Shown here piece after piece: positions 1 to 6,001 of a DNA stretch of 10,812 nt. The DNA is from a bacterium. GTDB lineage: Bacteria > Chloroflexota > Dormibacteria > UBA8260 > Bog-877. The notes beneath the pieces are model-generated. The model made no database searches. It was not told the origin of the DNA and worked only from the letters and a program-made list of their open reading frames with translations. How positions within the stretch are numbered: the stretch's first letter is position 1; the number at the start of each line of letters is the position of its first letter. The stretch is from positions 1 to 10,812 of the forward strand of contig JAKAVU010000069.1 in the NCBI GenBank assembly GCA_021817185.1. The letters run 5' to 3'. The position numbers and the translations under genes were made by a program.

Positions 1-1
1 C

Positions 2-25
2 AACTGGGGTCAAAACTGGGGTCAA
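2..25 (+). repeat. Tandem 12-base direct repeat, possible integrase arm site
   Basis: AACTGGGGTCAA occurs twice back to back (2-13 and 14-25) with no mismatch. It lies 57 bases from the CCA end of the tRNA-Thr fragment. Short direct repeats near a tRNA attachment core are typical arm-type binding sites of tyrosine integrases, and this pair forms the outer arm on the tRNA 3' side. The integrase that would use it may lie left of the window. The repeat itself is certain; its role is inferred from position. Confidence 0.55.
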
Positions 26-81
26 CGAGACCGCAGCTACATCCAAGGCCCTGAAATGGGAGCGAATCTGATCTCAAAAAG

Positions 82-131
82 TGGAGCCGACGGTCAGATT
101 CGAACTGACGGCCAGCTGTTTACAAAACAGG
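82..131 (-). other. tRNA-Thr(UGU) 3'-half fragment, probable att site
   Basis: Read on the minus strand, this has a 4-bp anticodon stem (CTGT/ACAG), loop TTTGTAA with anticodon TGT (threonine), a perfect T arm (GTCAG, loop TTCGAAT, CTGAC), acceptor strand CGTCGGC, discriminator T and an encoded CCA. The bases before the anticodon stem (plus-strand positions above 131) show no D arm and no matching 5' acceptor strand, and the fifth anticodon-stem pair is a C-C mismatch. Homology thus stops at the anticodon stem, a usual crossover point for tyrosine integrases. This is the fragment left at the far end of an inserted element, or an attP. Orientation places the element on the higher-coordinate side. 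A TTTTT run follows two bases after the CCA on the minus strand. Confidence 0.8.
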
Positions 132-167
132 TGAACCTGATATCAACTTTCCGATAGCCTGAAGTGA

Positions 168-191
168 GCTGACAGCCACGTTGACAGCCAC
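168..191 (+). repeat. 12-base-period repeats with inverted copy, possible arm sites
   Basis: GCTGACAGCCAC (168-179) is followed at once by GTTGACAGCCAC (180-191), 11 of 12 matching. An inverted 8-base copy of CTGACAGC lies at 228-235 and overlaps the hicB stop codon. Together they lie 37 to 104 bases from the tRNA-Thr fragment, on the side opposite the 2-25 repeats. Repeats on both sides of the core resemble the two arms of an attP-type site. The role is inferred; the repeats are directly visible. Confidence 0.5.
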
Positions 192-231
192 CAGCTTCTT
201 ATCAACAGGCTTTTCCACAGTCTGGCAGCTG

Positions 232-456
232 TCAGGCGATTTGGAAGGCTCGGCTGCCCGGACGGGGGATAGGCTCCCCATCCTCAGCCATCCCGGCCAG
301 GTGCACGGCGATAGCCCCCTCGATGTTGTGAGTCACCTCGGCCACCGTCCGGCCGGTGGCGACGCATCCCGGCAGGTCCGGTACGAAGGCGCTGTACCCG
401 GTCGCCGTGGGCTCGATCACCACCGCATAGCTGAGCCGTGTCTCAGTCTCTTCCAT
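232..456 (-). CDS. hicB: HicB-type antitoxin (short form)
   Basis: Predicted antitoxin of a HicAB type II toxin-antitoxin pair; HicB binds HicA and blocks its RNase activity. The 74-residue protein carries the HicB/UPF0150 signature: a first strand LSYAVVIEPTATGYSAFVPD, then DLPGC at about residues 27-31, then T-x-x-E with a helix containing H-x-x-G. It is the partial RNase H-like fold only; there is no room for the C-terminal DNA-binding domain of longer HicB proteins, so autoregulation through HicB itself is doubtful. GTG at 462 would overlap the hicA stop by 4 bases, but the ATG at 456 sits 8 bases after GGAGG and is preferred. Transcribed after hicA. Its stop codon lies in one of the repeats near the attachment site, so this is the last gene before the element boundary. 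Confidence 0.85.
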   Translation of the reverse strand: MEETETRLSYAVVIEPTATGYSAFVPDLPGCVATGRTVAEVTHNIEGAIAVHLAGMAEDGEPIPRPGSRAFQIA

Positions 457-458
457 AC

Positions 459-665
459 TCACGACCTCCCCAGTCTAGGCAGTCGGGCCTGTTTCCGTAT
501 GCTCGCCAACGTTCCCGGAGCCAGATCGTCTCCCGGCGCTCCGGCGATGGTCACCCGCCCGGGCTTGCTCGGGTGCGTGAACTGCCGATGGTCGCCCGCC
601 GTCCTGGGCCGCACCTCTTCCCATCCGTCGCTGGTCAGCGCCCGAAGCACGTCTCGAACCTTCAC
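459..665 (-). CDS. hicA: HicA-type mRNA interferase toxin
   Basis: Predicted toxin of the HicAB pair, a small dsRBD-fold ribonuclease that cleaves mRNA independently of the ribosome. The 68-residue protein shows the family plan: N-terminal helix VRDVLRALTSDGWEEVR, then GDHRQFTHP (residues 24-32) with His26, the expected catalytic histidine, then KPGRVTIAG and DDLAPGTLASIRKQA, the conserved final helix. It starts at GTG, with a weak GGG-rich element about 12 bases upstream. Its stop overlaps the upstream alternative GTG start of hicB, giving toxin-then-antitoxin order, as is usual for hicAB. It lies 61 bases after the DUF2283 gene on the same strand and may be co-transcribed with it. Nothing indicates inactivation. 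Confidence 0.87.
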   Translation of the reverse strand: MKVRDVLRALTSDGWEEVRPRTAGDHRQFTHPSKPGRVTIAGAPGDDLAPGTLASIRKQARLPRLGRS

Positions 666-726
666 GATCCGGCCCTGTCACGTGGGCCGCTGGAGCAGCC
701 GGCCTATCCGGTCGGGCAAAGCGAGC

Positions 727-960
727 TCAGGCGAATACACGGATGTCGTGAGCCGCCAGCAGCCGCCCGACTTCCTCACTCTCCGGCAGATCGTCGATGT
801 CCACGCCGTGGCTCACGTTGAGGAGTTCGATCCCCACGGGCTCACCCGAGGAGTCATAGTCGATCCGCCGCTCCGTACTCAGATCCTCCCCGTATGCGTA
901 GGTGCCCTCCCTAAGGGTGATGTAGATTGCATCCGCTTCTCGGTCATGCTCTAGGTGCAT
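727..960 (-). CDS. DUF2283 domain protein
   Basis: A 77-residue protein that fits DUF2283 along its whole length: YDREADAIYITL-type first strand (here HDREADAIYITLREG), a charged middle segment, then IDYDSSGEPVGIELLNVS, the family hallmark of a D-x-D-x-x-G turn followed by G-I-E-(I/L)-L. DUF2283 proteins are small single-domain proteins often encoded beside DUF4258 or RelE-like toxins, and are suspected to act as antitoxins; no biochemical function is established here. The ATG has a GAGGG element about 12 bases upstream. No intact partner lies upstream: a short frame ending at 973 with IAKDLNPPRTITAAD could be the tail of a lost partner. hicA follows 61 bases downstream. Confidence 0.8.
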   Translation of the reverse strand: MHLEHDREADAIYITLREGTYAYGEDLSTERRIDYDSSGEPVGIELLNVSHGVDIDDLPESEEVGRLLAAHDIRVFA

Positions 961-1407
961 GGTTCATAGCCCTCAGTCCGCCGCCGTGATGGTCCGGGGT
1001 GGGTTCAAGTCCTTGGCGATCACTGCTCTCGCCCCAAGCATGGCCAGACGGCTGCATCTTGCCCGTTGACGCTCTGAAGATGAACCTGCAGGGCAGGCAC
1101 AAGTACGTGGAAAATAACGGTGACCTTCAGGACCAACCGCTGGACGCCGACGGCTATTACACCACACCCGCTGGAGGCACTGTGCGTCCGGACAGGTCCC
1201 AGAATGAGGTACGACCCTTCGCCTAGTCGGTCCGTCACGTCCGAGATCAGCCAGACGCAGGGGAGCGGACTCTATTTCGGAGGGCCGTACACGGACAAGG
1301 CGGTCAGCCACCCTGGTTGAAGGCGCAAGAGAAACGGCGACACTTGGCTACCTGGTGGCATGTAGCGCCTCACGACCCCGAGAGCGCCCAACGCCGGGAT
1401 GGCTGGA
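961..1407. other. Gap without a convincing gene
   Basis: No recognisable gene in 447 bases. On the minus strand a frame ends at 973 with VIAKDLNPPRTITAAD, only 12 bases before the DUF2283 start; its tail resembles the C-termini of DUF4258-like toxins, but the frame has no family resemblance further upstream, so at most it is a remnant. On the plus strand 1080-1226 could encode a hydrophilic 48-residue peptide beginning MNLQGRHKYVENN, without a good ribosome binding site. No terminator or promoter is clear. Confidence 0.4.
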
Positions 1408-2079
1408 CTACTTAAGGATCAGCGGCTCGTAGTAGAAGAATGGGTCCGGCTTGCCCCAGAGAGAGCCGTTGACGGAGAAGTAGACGACTCCGTAGTAGGT
1501 GCCGAGACGTGACGACACTAGGTCCGACGGCCATCCCATGCTGGCAGATGCTGTCTGCCCCGGTTGAAGCGAGATTGCGGTTGTGCCTTCAGGCAACGCT
1601 CGCTGCGAATTCCAGATAACGTGAGTCCAGGCACTTGGTAGAACGGTAGGGTCACCACCCAGCGTGAACGGTAGACCACCACTCGTAATCAAGAGCTGGT
1701 AGCTCACTGTTTCCACTGAAGATGTCTCATTCCGCATGAACACCGTGACCAAGGGACCGGAGGTTGTCGTGACAGTGCGAGGCATCTCCTGAAGCGGATT
1801 CGATGGCTGTGACCCGGTCAACGCTCCGCTCCAGAAAACTACTAGTGGAATCTGCACAGCGACGCTCGCTCCGGGCACCGTAGCCGGTACTGTGCTGGTA
1901 TCGAGGTGCGGTCTTGCATTTCGCGCGAAGCTAGTGAGGCGAGGCGAATACGTCGAGCGTACCGGCCGGCTCGCATACGTTGACGCGCATCCTGCTGCCA
2001 CCGCCGCCAAGATCAGTAGGCCGGCAATATGTCCAAGTGACTTCAGACTGCATGTTGGGACGAACACCCGGGGCGTCAC
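1408..2079 (-). CDS. Predicted lipoprotein of unknown function
   Basis: A 223-residue predicted secreted lipoprotein. The GTG at 2079 was chosen because GAGGGG lies 6 bases upstream of it; a GTG at 2118 adds 13 residues but has no ribosome binding site. The N-terminus has a Lys/His-containing start, a hydrophobic stretch IAGLLILAAVAAG and lipobox AAGC, with lipidation at Cys31. The mature part is rich in Ser, Thr, Pro and Gly, with alternating beta-type segments (VAVQIPLVVFW, LVTVFMRNET, SYQLLITSGG) and an aromatic tail FSVNGSLWG...DPFFYYEPLI. This suggests a beta-sandwich exposed outside the membrane. I do not recognise a named family. It is transcribed away from the next lipoprotein gene, with about 520 bases between the two starts. 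Confidence 0.75.
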   Translation of the reverse strand: MTPRVFVPTCSLKSLGHIAGLLILAAVAAGCASTYASRPVRSTYSPRLTSFARNARPHLDTSTVPATVPGASVAVQIPLVVFWSGALTGSQPSNPLQEMPRTVTTTSGPLVTVFMRNETSSVETVSYQLLITSGGLPFTLGGDPTVLPSAWTHVIWNSQRALPEGTTAISLQPGQTASASMGWPSDLVSSRLGTYYGVVYFSVNGSLWGKPDPFFYYEPLILK

Positions 2080-2598
2080 TCCCGTCCCCTCTGGATCGGC
2101 GCGAGTTGAATTGGCCACAGTCGCATTGTAGGCCAGCTCCGGCGGGTATCAAGCGCAGAGGAGGAATTGTTACGCGACATCCGTTCTGCTGTACGCTGGC
2201 ACCACCCACATGGGTACGCTCTGGAGCCTCTTCAATGGAACGAGCGGAACGCCGGTCGGCCCATTCTAGAGAGGCTCCGACCCGCCTCGGCGCTGGCCCG
2301 GCGTCACCTGCAGTACGTCCCCTATCCTATGACCGCTATGCGCGCCTGTGTCAGGAAGGGGCCCAACGACCGGACCGGCGAAGCCAGCGGGCACCAAGAC
2401 AGCCTCCGGGTACTTGGTAGCACCAGCTTCACGCCACCCTACGATTGTGTACAGGGGGCGAGCGCGGAAGGCAAGCGAGACCATTCTTGCGGACCACCTT
2501 CGCCGCACTCAGGCGCCGAACGGCAAGTAGATGCTCACCAGTCGCGCCCGCGACGACAGCCTCCAGCATTGGAGTCCCGTTGGGGGGATGTTATTTTA
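2080..2598. other. Divergent intergenic region between two lipoprotein genes
   Basis: About 520 bases between two divergently transcribed lipoprotein genes, so promoters for both should lie here. The clearest candidate faces right: TTGGAG at 2569-2574, a 17-base spacer, then TATTTT at 2592-2597, immediately before the ATG at 2599. Several frames stay open through this region on both strands, but none has family resemblance, a lead start codon or natural composition, so I call no gene. Confidence 0.4.
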
Positions 2599-3102
2599 AT
2601 GAGCATCATAGGTAGAGTGTCAGACCTAAGGGATCGTAGAAGTACTTTGCCCCGTTTGGCCTGGCCTATCCGGTTGCCTGTCAAGCTGTTCGTGGTGCTG
2701 GCGTGCCTGACTCTAATCACAACTGGTGCGACAGGCTGTGGCTCGGCCCACCCCCGTCCATTGATCTCGCCGCCGGCATCGCCGTCATCGACCCCACCTA
2801 ACCTTAGTCAGGACGGGCACGGCCCCACTATCGTCGCTCCTCGTTTCGGAACAGGGCCCACTCAGGTAAAGTTCACAGCTCCGTCCAACGCATTCTTTGT
2901 GGCTTTCTGGTGCGTCGGCCCAGGCACGCCGACGCTTGCCGTGAATAGCGGCCCACCGATGCCGTTCGCAGCGTGCAAGCAGTCCGAGACTTCTGGAGCG
3001 AACTTCGGCAGCAGCCCTGGCTCTGAAGTAGTGGTTATGCTACATGTCAGTGCCAAGACCAAGTGGGAAGTCTATATTTCCCAGTACCCAATGCCCGGAT
3101 AG
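2599..3102 (+). CDS. Predicted lipoprotein of unknown function
   Basis: A 167-residue predicted lipoprotein, the only cargo gene here on the plus strand. The ATG at 2599 follows a run of G (2582-2587). The N-terminus is long and basic (RDRRSTLPRLAWPIRLPVK), then the membrane segment LFVVLACLTLITTG and lipobox ATGC, with Cys47. After the lipobox comes a Pro/Ser linker (PLISPPASPSSTPPN), usual for anchored extracellular domains. The C-terminal ~95 residues look like a compact beta domain with VKFTAPSNAFFVAFWCVG, a second Cys in FAACKQ, and VVVMLHVSAKTKWEVYISQY; the two cysteines could form a disulfide. The layout fits a small surface-exposed domain. No named family is recognised. A -10-like TATTTT ends two bases before the ATG, so the true start could be slightly later, for example GTG at 2617. 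Confidence 0.72.
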   Translation: MSIIGRVSDLRDRRSTLPRLAWPIRLPVKLFVVLACLTLITTGATGCGSAHPRPLISPPASPSSTPPNLSQDGHGPTIVAPRFGTGPTQVKFTAPSNAFFVAFWCVGPGTPTLAVNSGPPMPFAACKQSETSGANFGSSPGSEVVVMLHVSAKTKWEVYISQYPMPG

Positions 3103-3379
3103 CGGGAGACTGACAGGGGGAGTGATGGTTCGGTGGGCTCCGTCATGAGCGAGGAGTGGACATGGCCAGACCCCAGAGGAGCGAGGCGACTCCCGCTGTA
3201 GCCAGGGCCAGGATCACGGGCGCTCATCTCCTTCACTCAGCACTATTCTCGATCTCTGGATCGGGCCGGCACCCAGAAGCAAAGGGAGCCCCTGGCCGGC
3301 TCGGAGGCGAGAGGCATACCTTCCCGATGATCGACATGGGCACTTCCCGTCCCCTCACTCTGAAGCCAGCGCTGCTGCC

Positions 3380-3967
3380 CTACATGGCTGCTAGAGTCAG
3401 CTTCAGCGGCACGTTGTGCCCCGACTGAATCCGGAACGGGCCGAAGGAGCCCGAGAGCGCGTCGGGGTACGTTGAGAAGGCCGCATCAACCCGATAGACG
3501 CCCGGCTGGAGGTGGATGTGGAACTCGCCGTCCTTGGCGGTCCGGACGCTCACTGAAGATGAGCCCAGGTCAGTTTCCAACCGGAAAGTGACTATTCCGT
3601 CGGACACTGGAGTCGCGGTCGGACCATTAGTAGCAACAGCACCGCCGGTCACCAGAAGAACGCCGCTCACGTCTACCGAAGACGGACCTCTGACCGCATG
3701 GTCGTGGCCCGTGGGCTTGTTGAGGGTCGGGGCGCTGGCACAGCCCGTCAGCAGCGCGGTAGCCATCATCACCGCAACGGCCAACAACGGCACCGTGACT
3801 CGAACTCGGATCACCACTGTCCGCGACGAGTCACTTCGAGCATCCAGTTGGGTGGTGGCCTTCGGCGGTTCCAGGGACGGCTCTTGGCCGCCCGGAGCCA
3901 CAGGAACACCGGTGCGCGGTCTCAGCCGAGGGAATCTGATCACGTTACCTGATTTACAGCTGCGCAC
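3380..3967 (-). CDS. Predicted lipoprotein with carboxypeptidase-regulatory-like beta domain
   Basis: Predicted lipoprotein. The frame opens with a GTG at 3967 (195 residues), but the signal segment VTVPLLAVAVMMATALLTGC starts only at residue 58, with Cys76 as lipidation site; GTG codons at 3817 or 3814 would give an ordinary 25-residue signal peptide, so the first 50 residues may be untranslated. The mature part begins with a low-complexity stretch. Its C-terminal ~80 residues (SDGIVTFRLETDLGSS..., KDGEFHIHLQPGVYRVDAAF) have the rhythm of CarboxypepD_reg-like or SpaA-like beta sandwiches: G-x-F-x-(I/F)-x-L-x-P-G-x-Y-x-V. Such domains are usually surface adhesion or stability modules without catalysis. 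Convergent with the preceding lipoprotein gene. Confidence 0.72.
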   Translation of the reverse strand: MRSCKSGNVIRFPRLRPRTGVPVAPGGQEPSLEPPKATTQLDARSDSSRTVVIRVRVTVPLLAVAVMMATALLTGCASAPTLNKPTGHDHAVRGPSSVDVSGVLLVTGGAVATNGPTATPVSDGIVTFRLETDLGSSSVSVRTAKDGEFHIHLQPGVYRVDAAFSTYPDALSGSFGPFRIQSGHNVPLKLTLAAM

Positions 3968-4286
3968 TCTTCATGTCAACCCCTTGTCGCCAGACGCCCT
4001 GCTTGGACCTTGGGTGCATGACGAAGATGACCAACTCCTCACCGCCTTGTCTGCGACTCGAGTAATGGCTATACCGTCCCGAACGGTTGAGAGCGCCGTA
4101 GGTGGGTCTGGCACTCAGCGCGGCGAGGGATGCTTGGCGAAGCTCCTAGTCGATGGCTTGACAGCTGAAGACGGCTGACGCGGAGAGCTGTCGAATCAGC
4201 GGGTCGAAACAGTGACGCACTCTGTAATCGGCCTGTCCGTGGTAGCGAGCCAGCCCTGCTCCGCGTGGAGCAAGCAAGGCAGGCGC
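3968..4286. other. Gap without a convincing gene
   Basis: About 320 bases between two minus-strand lipoprotein genes. A purine element AAGGGG lies about 12 bases upstream of the 3967 GTG and 5 bases upstream of an ATG that opens a 6-codon frame ending TAA. That could be a leader peptide or chance. I see no terminator hairpin with a T run, and no other gene. Confidence 0.4.
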
Positions 4287-4676
4287 TCACGGGGTCTTTA
4301 CCGGATACTCCCCAAATATGAATGCACCCGAGCCAGCATCCAGGAAGATGCGAACTGTGTGCACTGACAAAGGACACGTGTGTGGCGGCAATCCCGCTGG
4401 GCCGCACGACGGAGGCGTGAAGGTTCCACTAAAGGTGACAGCCCACACCATGCGATGCGGGCGGGGGGTCCCAGTCTGAAAGGCGCCCGAAGGACCTGAA
4501 GCCGCCCTGACCAGGCTGACTGGGGTGGACGACACCTGCTGCGCTCGAACCCTTGCCAATGCCACCGCCTTTTGACGGGATATCCCTAGAAGTGACCCGC
4601 CACAAGCCGTCATGAGCACCAGGACCGCCAAGCTGAGGCCAACCATGGCAGTCGAACGCGGGCCAATCGGTCCCAT
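4287..4676 (-). CDS. PepSY-like predicted lipoprotein
   Basis: A 129-residue predicted lipoprotein. The ATG at 4676 follows AGAGAGGG closely and begins directly at the signal peptide: MGPIGPRSTAMVGLSLAVLVLMTAC with lipobox MTAC, Cys25. The mature part starts with ISRQKAVALARVRAQ, which resembles the first helix of PepSY domains (I-(S/T)-x-x-x-A-x-x-x-A). It continues through VWAVTFSGTF to VRIFLDAGSGAFIFGEYP, matching the closing strand of PepSY with D-A-x-(S/T)-G. PepSY domains are extracytoplasmic and often inhibit peptidases or act as surface modules. A Cys-rich loop PPSCGPAGLPPHTCPL between the last strands may hold a disulfide. The open frame extends upstream to an ATG at 4958, but that extension is Arg/Trp/Pro-rich and unlike protein, so I reject it. 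Confidence 0.7.
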   Translation of the reverse strand: MGPIGPRSTAMVGLSLAVLVLMTACGGSLLGISRQKAVALARVRAQQVSSTPVSLVRAASGPSGAFQTGTPRPHRMVWAVTFSGTFTPPSCGPAGLPPHTCPLSVHTVRIFLDAGSGAFIFGEYPVKTP

Positions 4677-4954
4677 GCCCTCTCTGAACGTCTTAGCCCT
4701 CCAGACGGTTTCGAAATTCTGCAGATGCACACCAACTTGTCGCCCGACCGGCGGCATGACCACAGGGCGATGGGATGACGGGCAGCGTGACGCTGTGCCA
4801 TCCGCTCGACGAACCTCCGGGGCCAGTCGCAGGCGAGCACACTTGCCACGGATCCAGTTCCAATTGGTAATCGAGCCTAGGGGTAACCACCTGAGTGCCG
4901 TGGCGCTGGTGCACCTGTGCTGGTCTCTCAACCAAGCCGGATTCGGGCACCGGC

Positions 4955-5218
4955 TCATAGGCAGGTTCCAGGAATGTCCTTAACAGACGTCTCGCCGGGT
5001 CGAACGGCTACCTCGACCGAAATCCAGGAGGCACCGACGTCCAAGACGTACCCGCCAGGAGGAAGGACGAACTGGACCTCTTCGTTGACTTTCACTTTGG
5101 TGCGCGTCACCTCCACGCCAGGAGGAACGTACCGAAAGCTTCACGGGGTGACGCCCCCTTGGTCGTCAGGGAACCGCGGAACTATCGCCTCGACCTCGGA
5201 CCGGATTCGTACTTGCGG
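4955..5218 (-). pseudogene. Broken beta-rich reading frame with in-frame TGA
   Basis: The minus frame from 5218 down to the stop at 4955 reads like a natural protein on both sides of a single in-frame TGA at 5143-5141. Before the stop it gives PQVRIRSEVEAIVPRFPDDQ; after it, VEVTRTKVKVNEEVQFVLPP followed by GGYVLDVGASWISVEVAVRP and a Cys near the end. The alternating hydrophobic pattern resembles the beta domains of the neighbouring lipoproteins. There is no start codon with a ribosome site at the left end, and TGA also occurs just upstream at 5221-5219. I think it is a decayed gene; a short version starting at an internal GTG after the TGA is possible. Its stop overlaps an ATG at 4958. Confidence 0.4.
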
Positions 5219-5403
5219 TCATGCCATGGCCCGAGCAACTCATGGCCGATCGTCCGCTGGTCTTGGTGGACCTCCTCCCGGACCTGTGCTTGCCGCCGTG
5301 TCACACTGACTTCAACGCAATTCGAGCAGAGTCGTCGCCGCCGCCAGAACTTCACTCGAGCTTCAATTGGATTGCCGCATCTGTAGCACTCACCGTGCAT
5401 CAT
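5182..5403 (-). CDS. Small zinc-ribbon-like protein
   Basis: A 73-residue ORF whose first 31 residues contain a C-x2-C ... C-x2-C arrangement: ECYRCGNPIEARVKFWRRRR followed by LCSNCVEVSV, with 15 residues between the pairs. That spacing fits a treble-clef or zinc-ribbon knuckle, and the basic segment between pairs could touch nucleic acid. Two consecutive ATGs (5403 and 5400) start it, with AAAGGAA about 12 bases upstream. The last ~35 residues have no family likeness and overlap the broken frame at 4955-5218, so the C-terminus may be altered by decay. Function unknown; it could be the intact N-terminal part of a larger ancestral protein. Confidence 0.45.
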   Translation of the reverse strand: MMHGECYRCGNPIEARVKFWRRRRLCSNCVEVSVTRRQAQVREEVHQDQRTIGHELLGPWHDRKYESGPRSRR

Positions 5404-5511
5404 GTGTTGCTTGTTCCTTTGCCGGAATGAAGCTGGCAGCCTGCGACAGCCTACTGCGATGCACCACGCGGATGAGTCCAGTAGATGCAGGGGGCCGATC
5501 CGAATATGTTG

Positions 5512-5952
5512 TCACCACGGCAGTGAACCACGATCGCCCCCACTCGCCAACCCGCCAGCCCTCCAGACGGCTGGCTCGGGGCCAGCCCCAGGTTGCGAAT
5601 GGCACACTTTCCACGGAGGCTCTGCCTGAATGCGCGTGAGCCAGTGGCTCACATGGGGCCAACGCGCCAACGTGGCGGGGCGGTCAGGCCCAGGTTCGGA
5701 AGGAGGCTTCAAGATTCCCGCCATGCCAGCACTCGGCGGTGCGTGAGCCTCGTCGAGAATGACGCGGGAGCCCGTGTGCCACCCTGGGATTGTACAGATG
5801 GGACTTCCACTACGGCCTCCACGATGGGGTATCACGATCAGGGTACCCTCCCGGTCGGGGTAGGTCGTGTGGTGGTCAGCAAGCACCGTCTCCACCTCGT
5901 CGTCCGATATCCGGCGCTGCCTCATGCGATCACGAGCATGGGCCGTGTACAC
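5512..5952 (-). pseudogene. DUF4258-like ORF with divergent C-terminus
   Basis: The first ~40 residues match DUF4258, a RelE-related toxin-like family: TAHARDRMRQRRISDDEVET with the H-A-x-x-R-M-x-x-R-x-I pattern, then VLADHHTTYPDREGTLIVI. After residue ~45 the expected G-R-x-(I/V)-x-V-V and terminal V-T-x-(Y/W) strands are absent. The frame continues with Pro/Trp/Gly-rich sequence to 146 residues, longer than the usual 80-100. I infer that the 3' half was lost or frameshifted. GTG start at 5952 with GAGGGAG 8 bases upstream, 49 bases after the integrase stop, so it could be transcribed with the integrase. DUF4258 genes often pair with DUF2283; here the only DUF2283 gene lies about 5 kb away. 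Confidence 0.5.
5554..5585 (-). terminator. Overlapping GC-rich hairpins, possible transcript end
   Basis: GCCAGCC (5554-5560) pairs with GGCTGGC (5569-5575) around an 8-base loop, and CTGGC (5571-5575) can alternatively pair with GCCAG (5581-5585). No T run follows on either strand, so this is not a classical rho-independent terminator. Its place after the integrase and DUF4258-like ORF makes it a weak candidate for the operon end. Confidence 0.2.
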
Positions 5953-6001
5953 GGGCCGGGCTCCCTCGGCATGAGTCAGCTGGAGCAGGATAGCCGAGGT
6001 C

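Noticed and set aside
999..1012. T-arm-like word GTGGGTTCAAGTCC resembling the second tRNA fragment
   Set aside because: The flanks do not pair as a T stem and no acceptor or CCA follows; the likeness is short and probably chance.
1080..1226. 48-residue hydrophilic plus-strand ORF
   Set aside because: No ribosome site, no family likeness and no neighbour on the same strand; kept only as a note in the gap entry.
4677..4958. PepSY-like lipoprotein starting at 4958 through ATGA coupling
   Set aside because: It would place 94 Arg/Trp-rich residues before a perfectly good signal peptide that has its own ATG and ribosome site.
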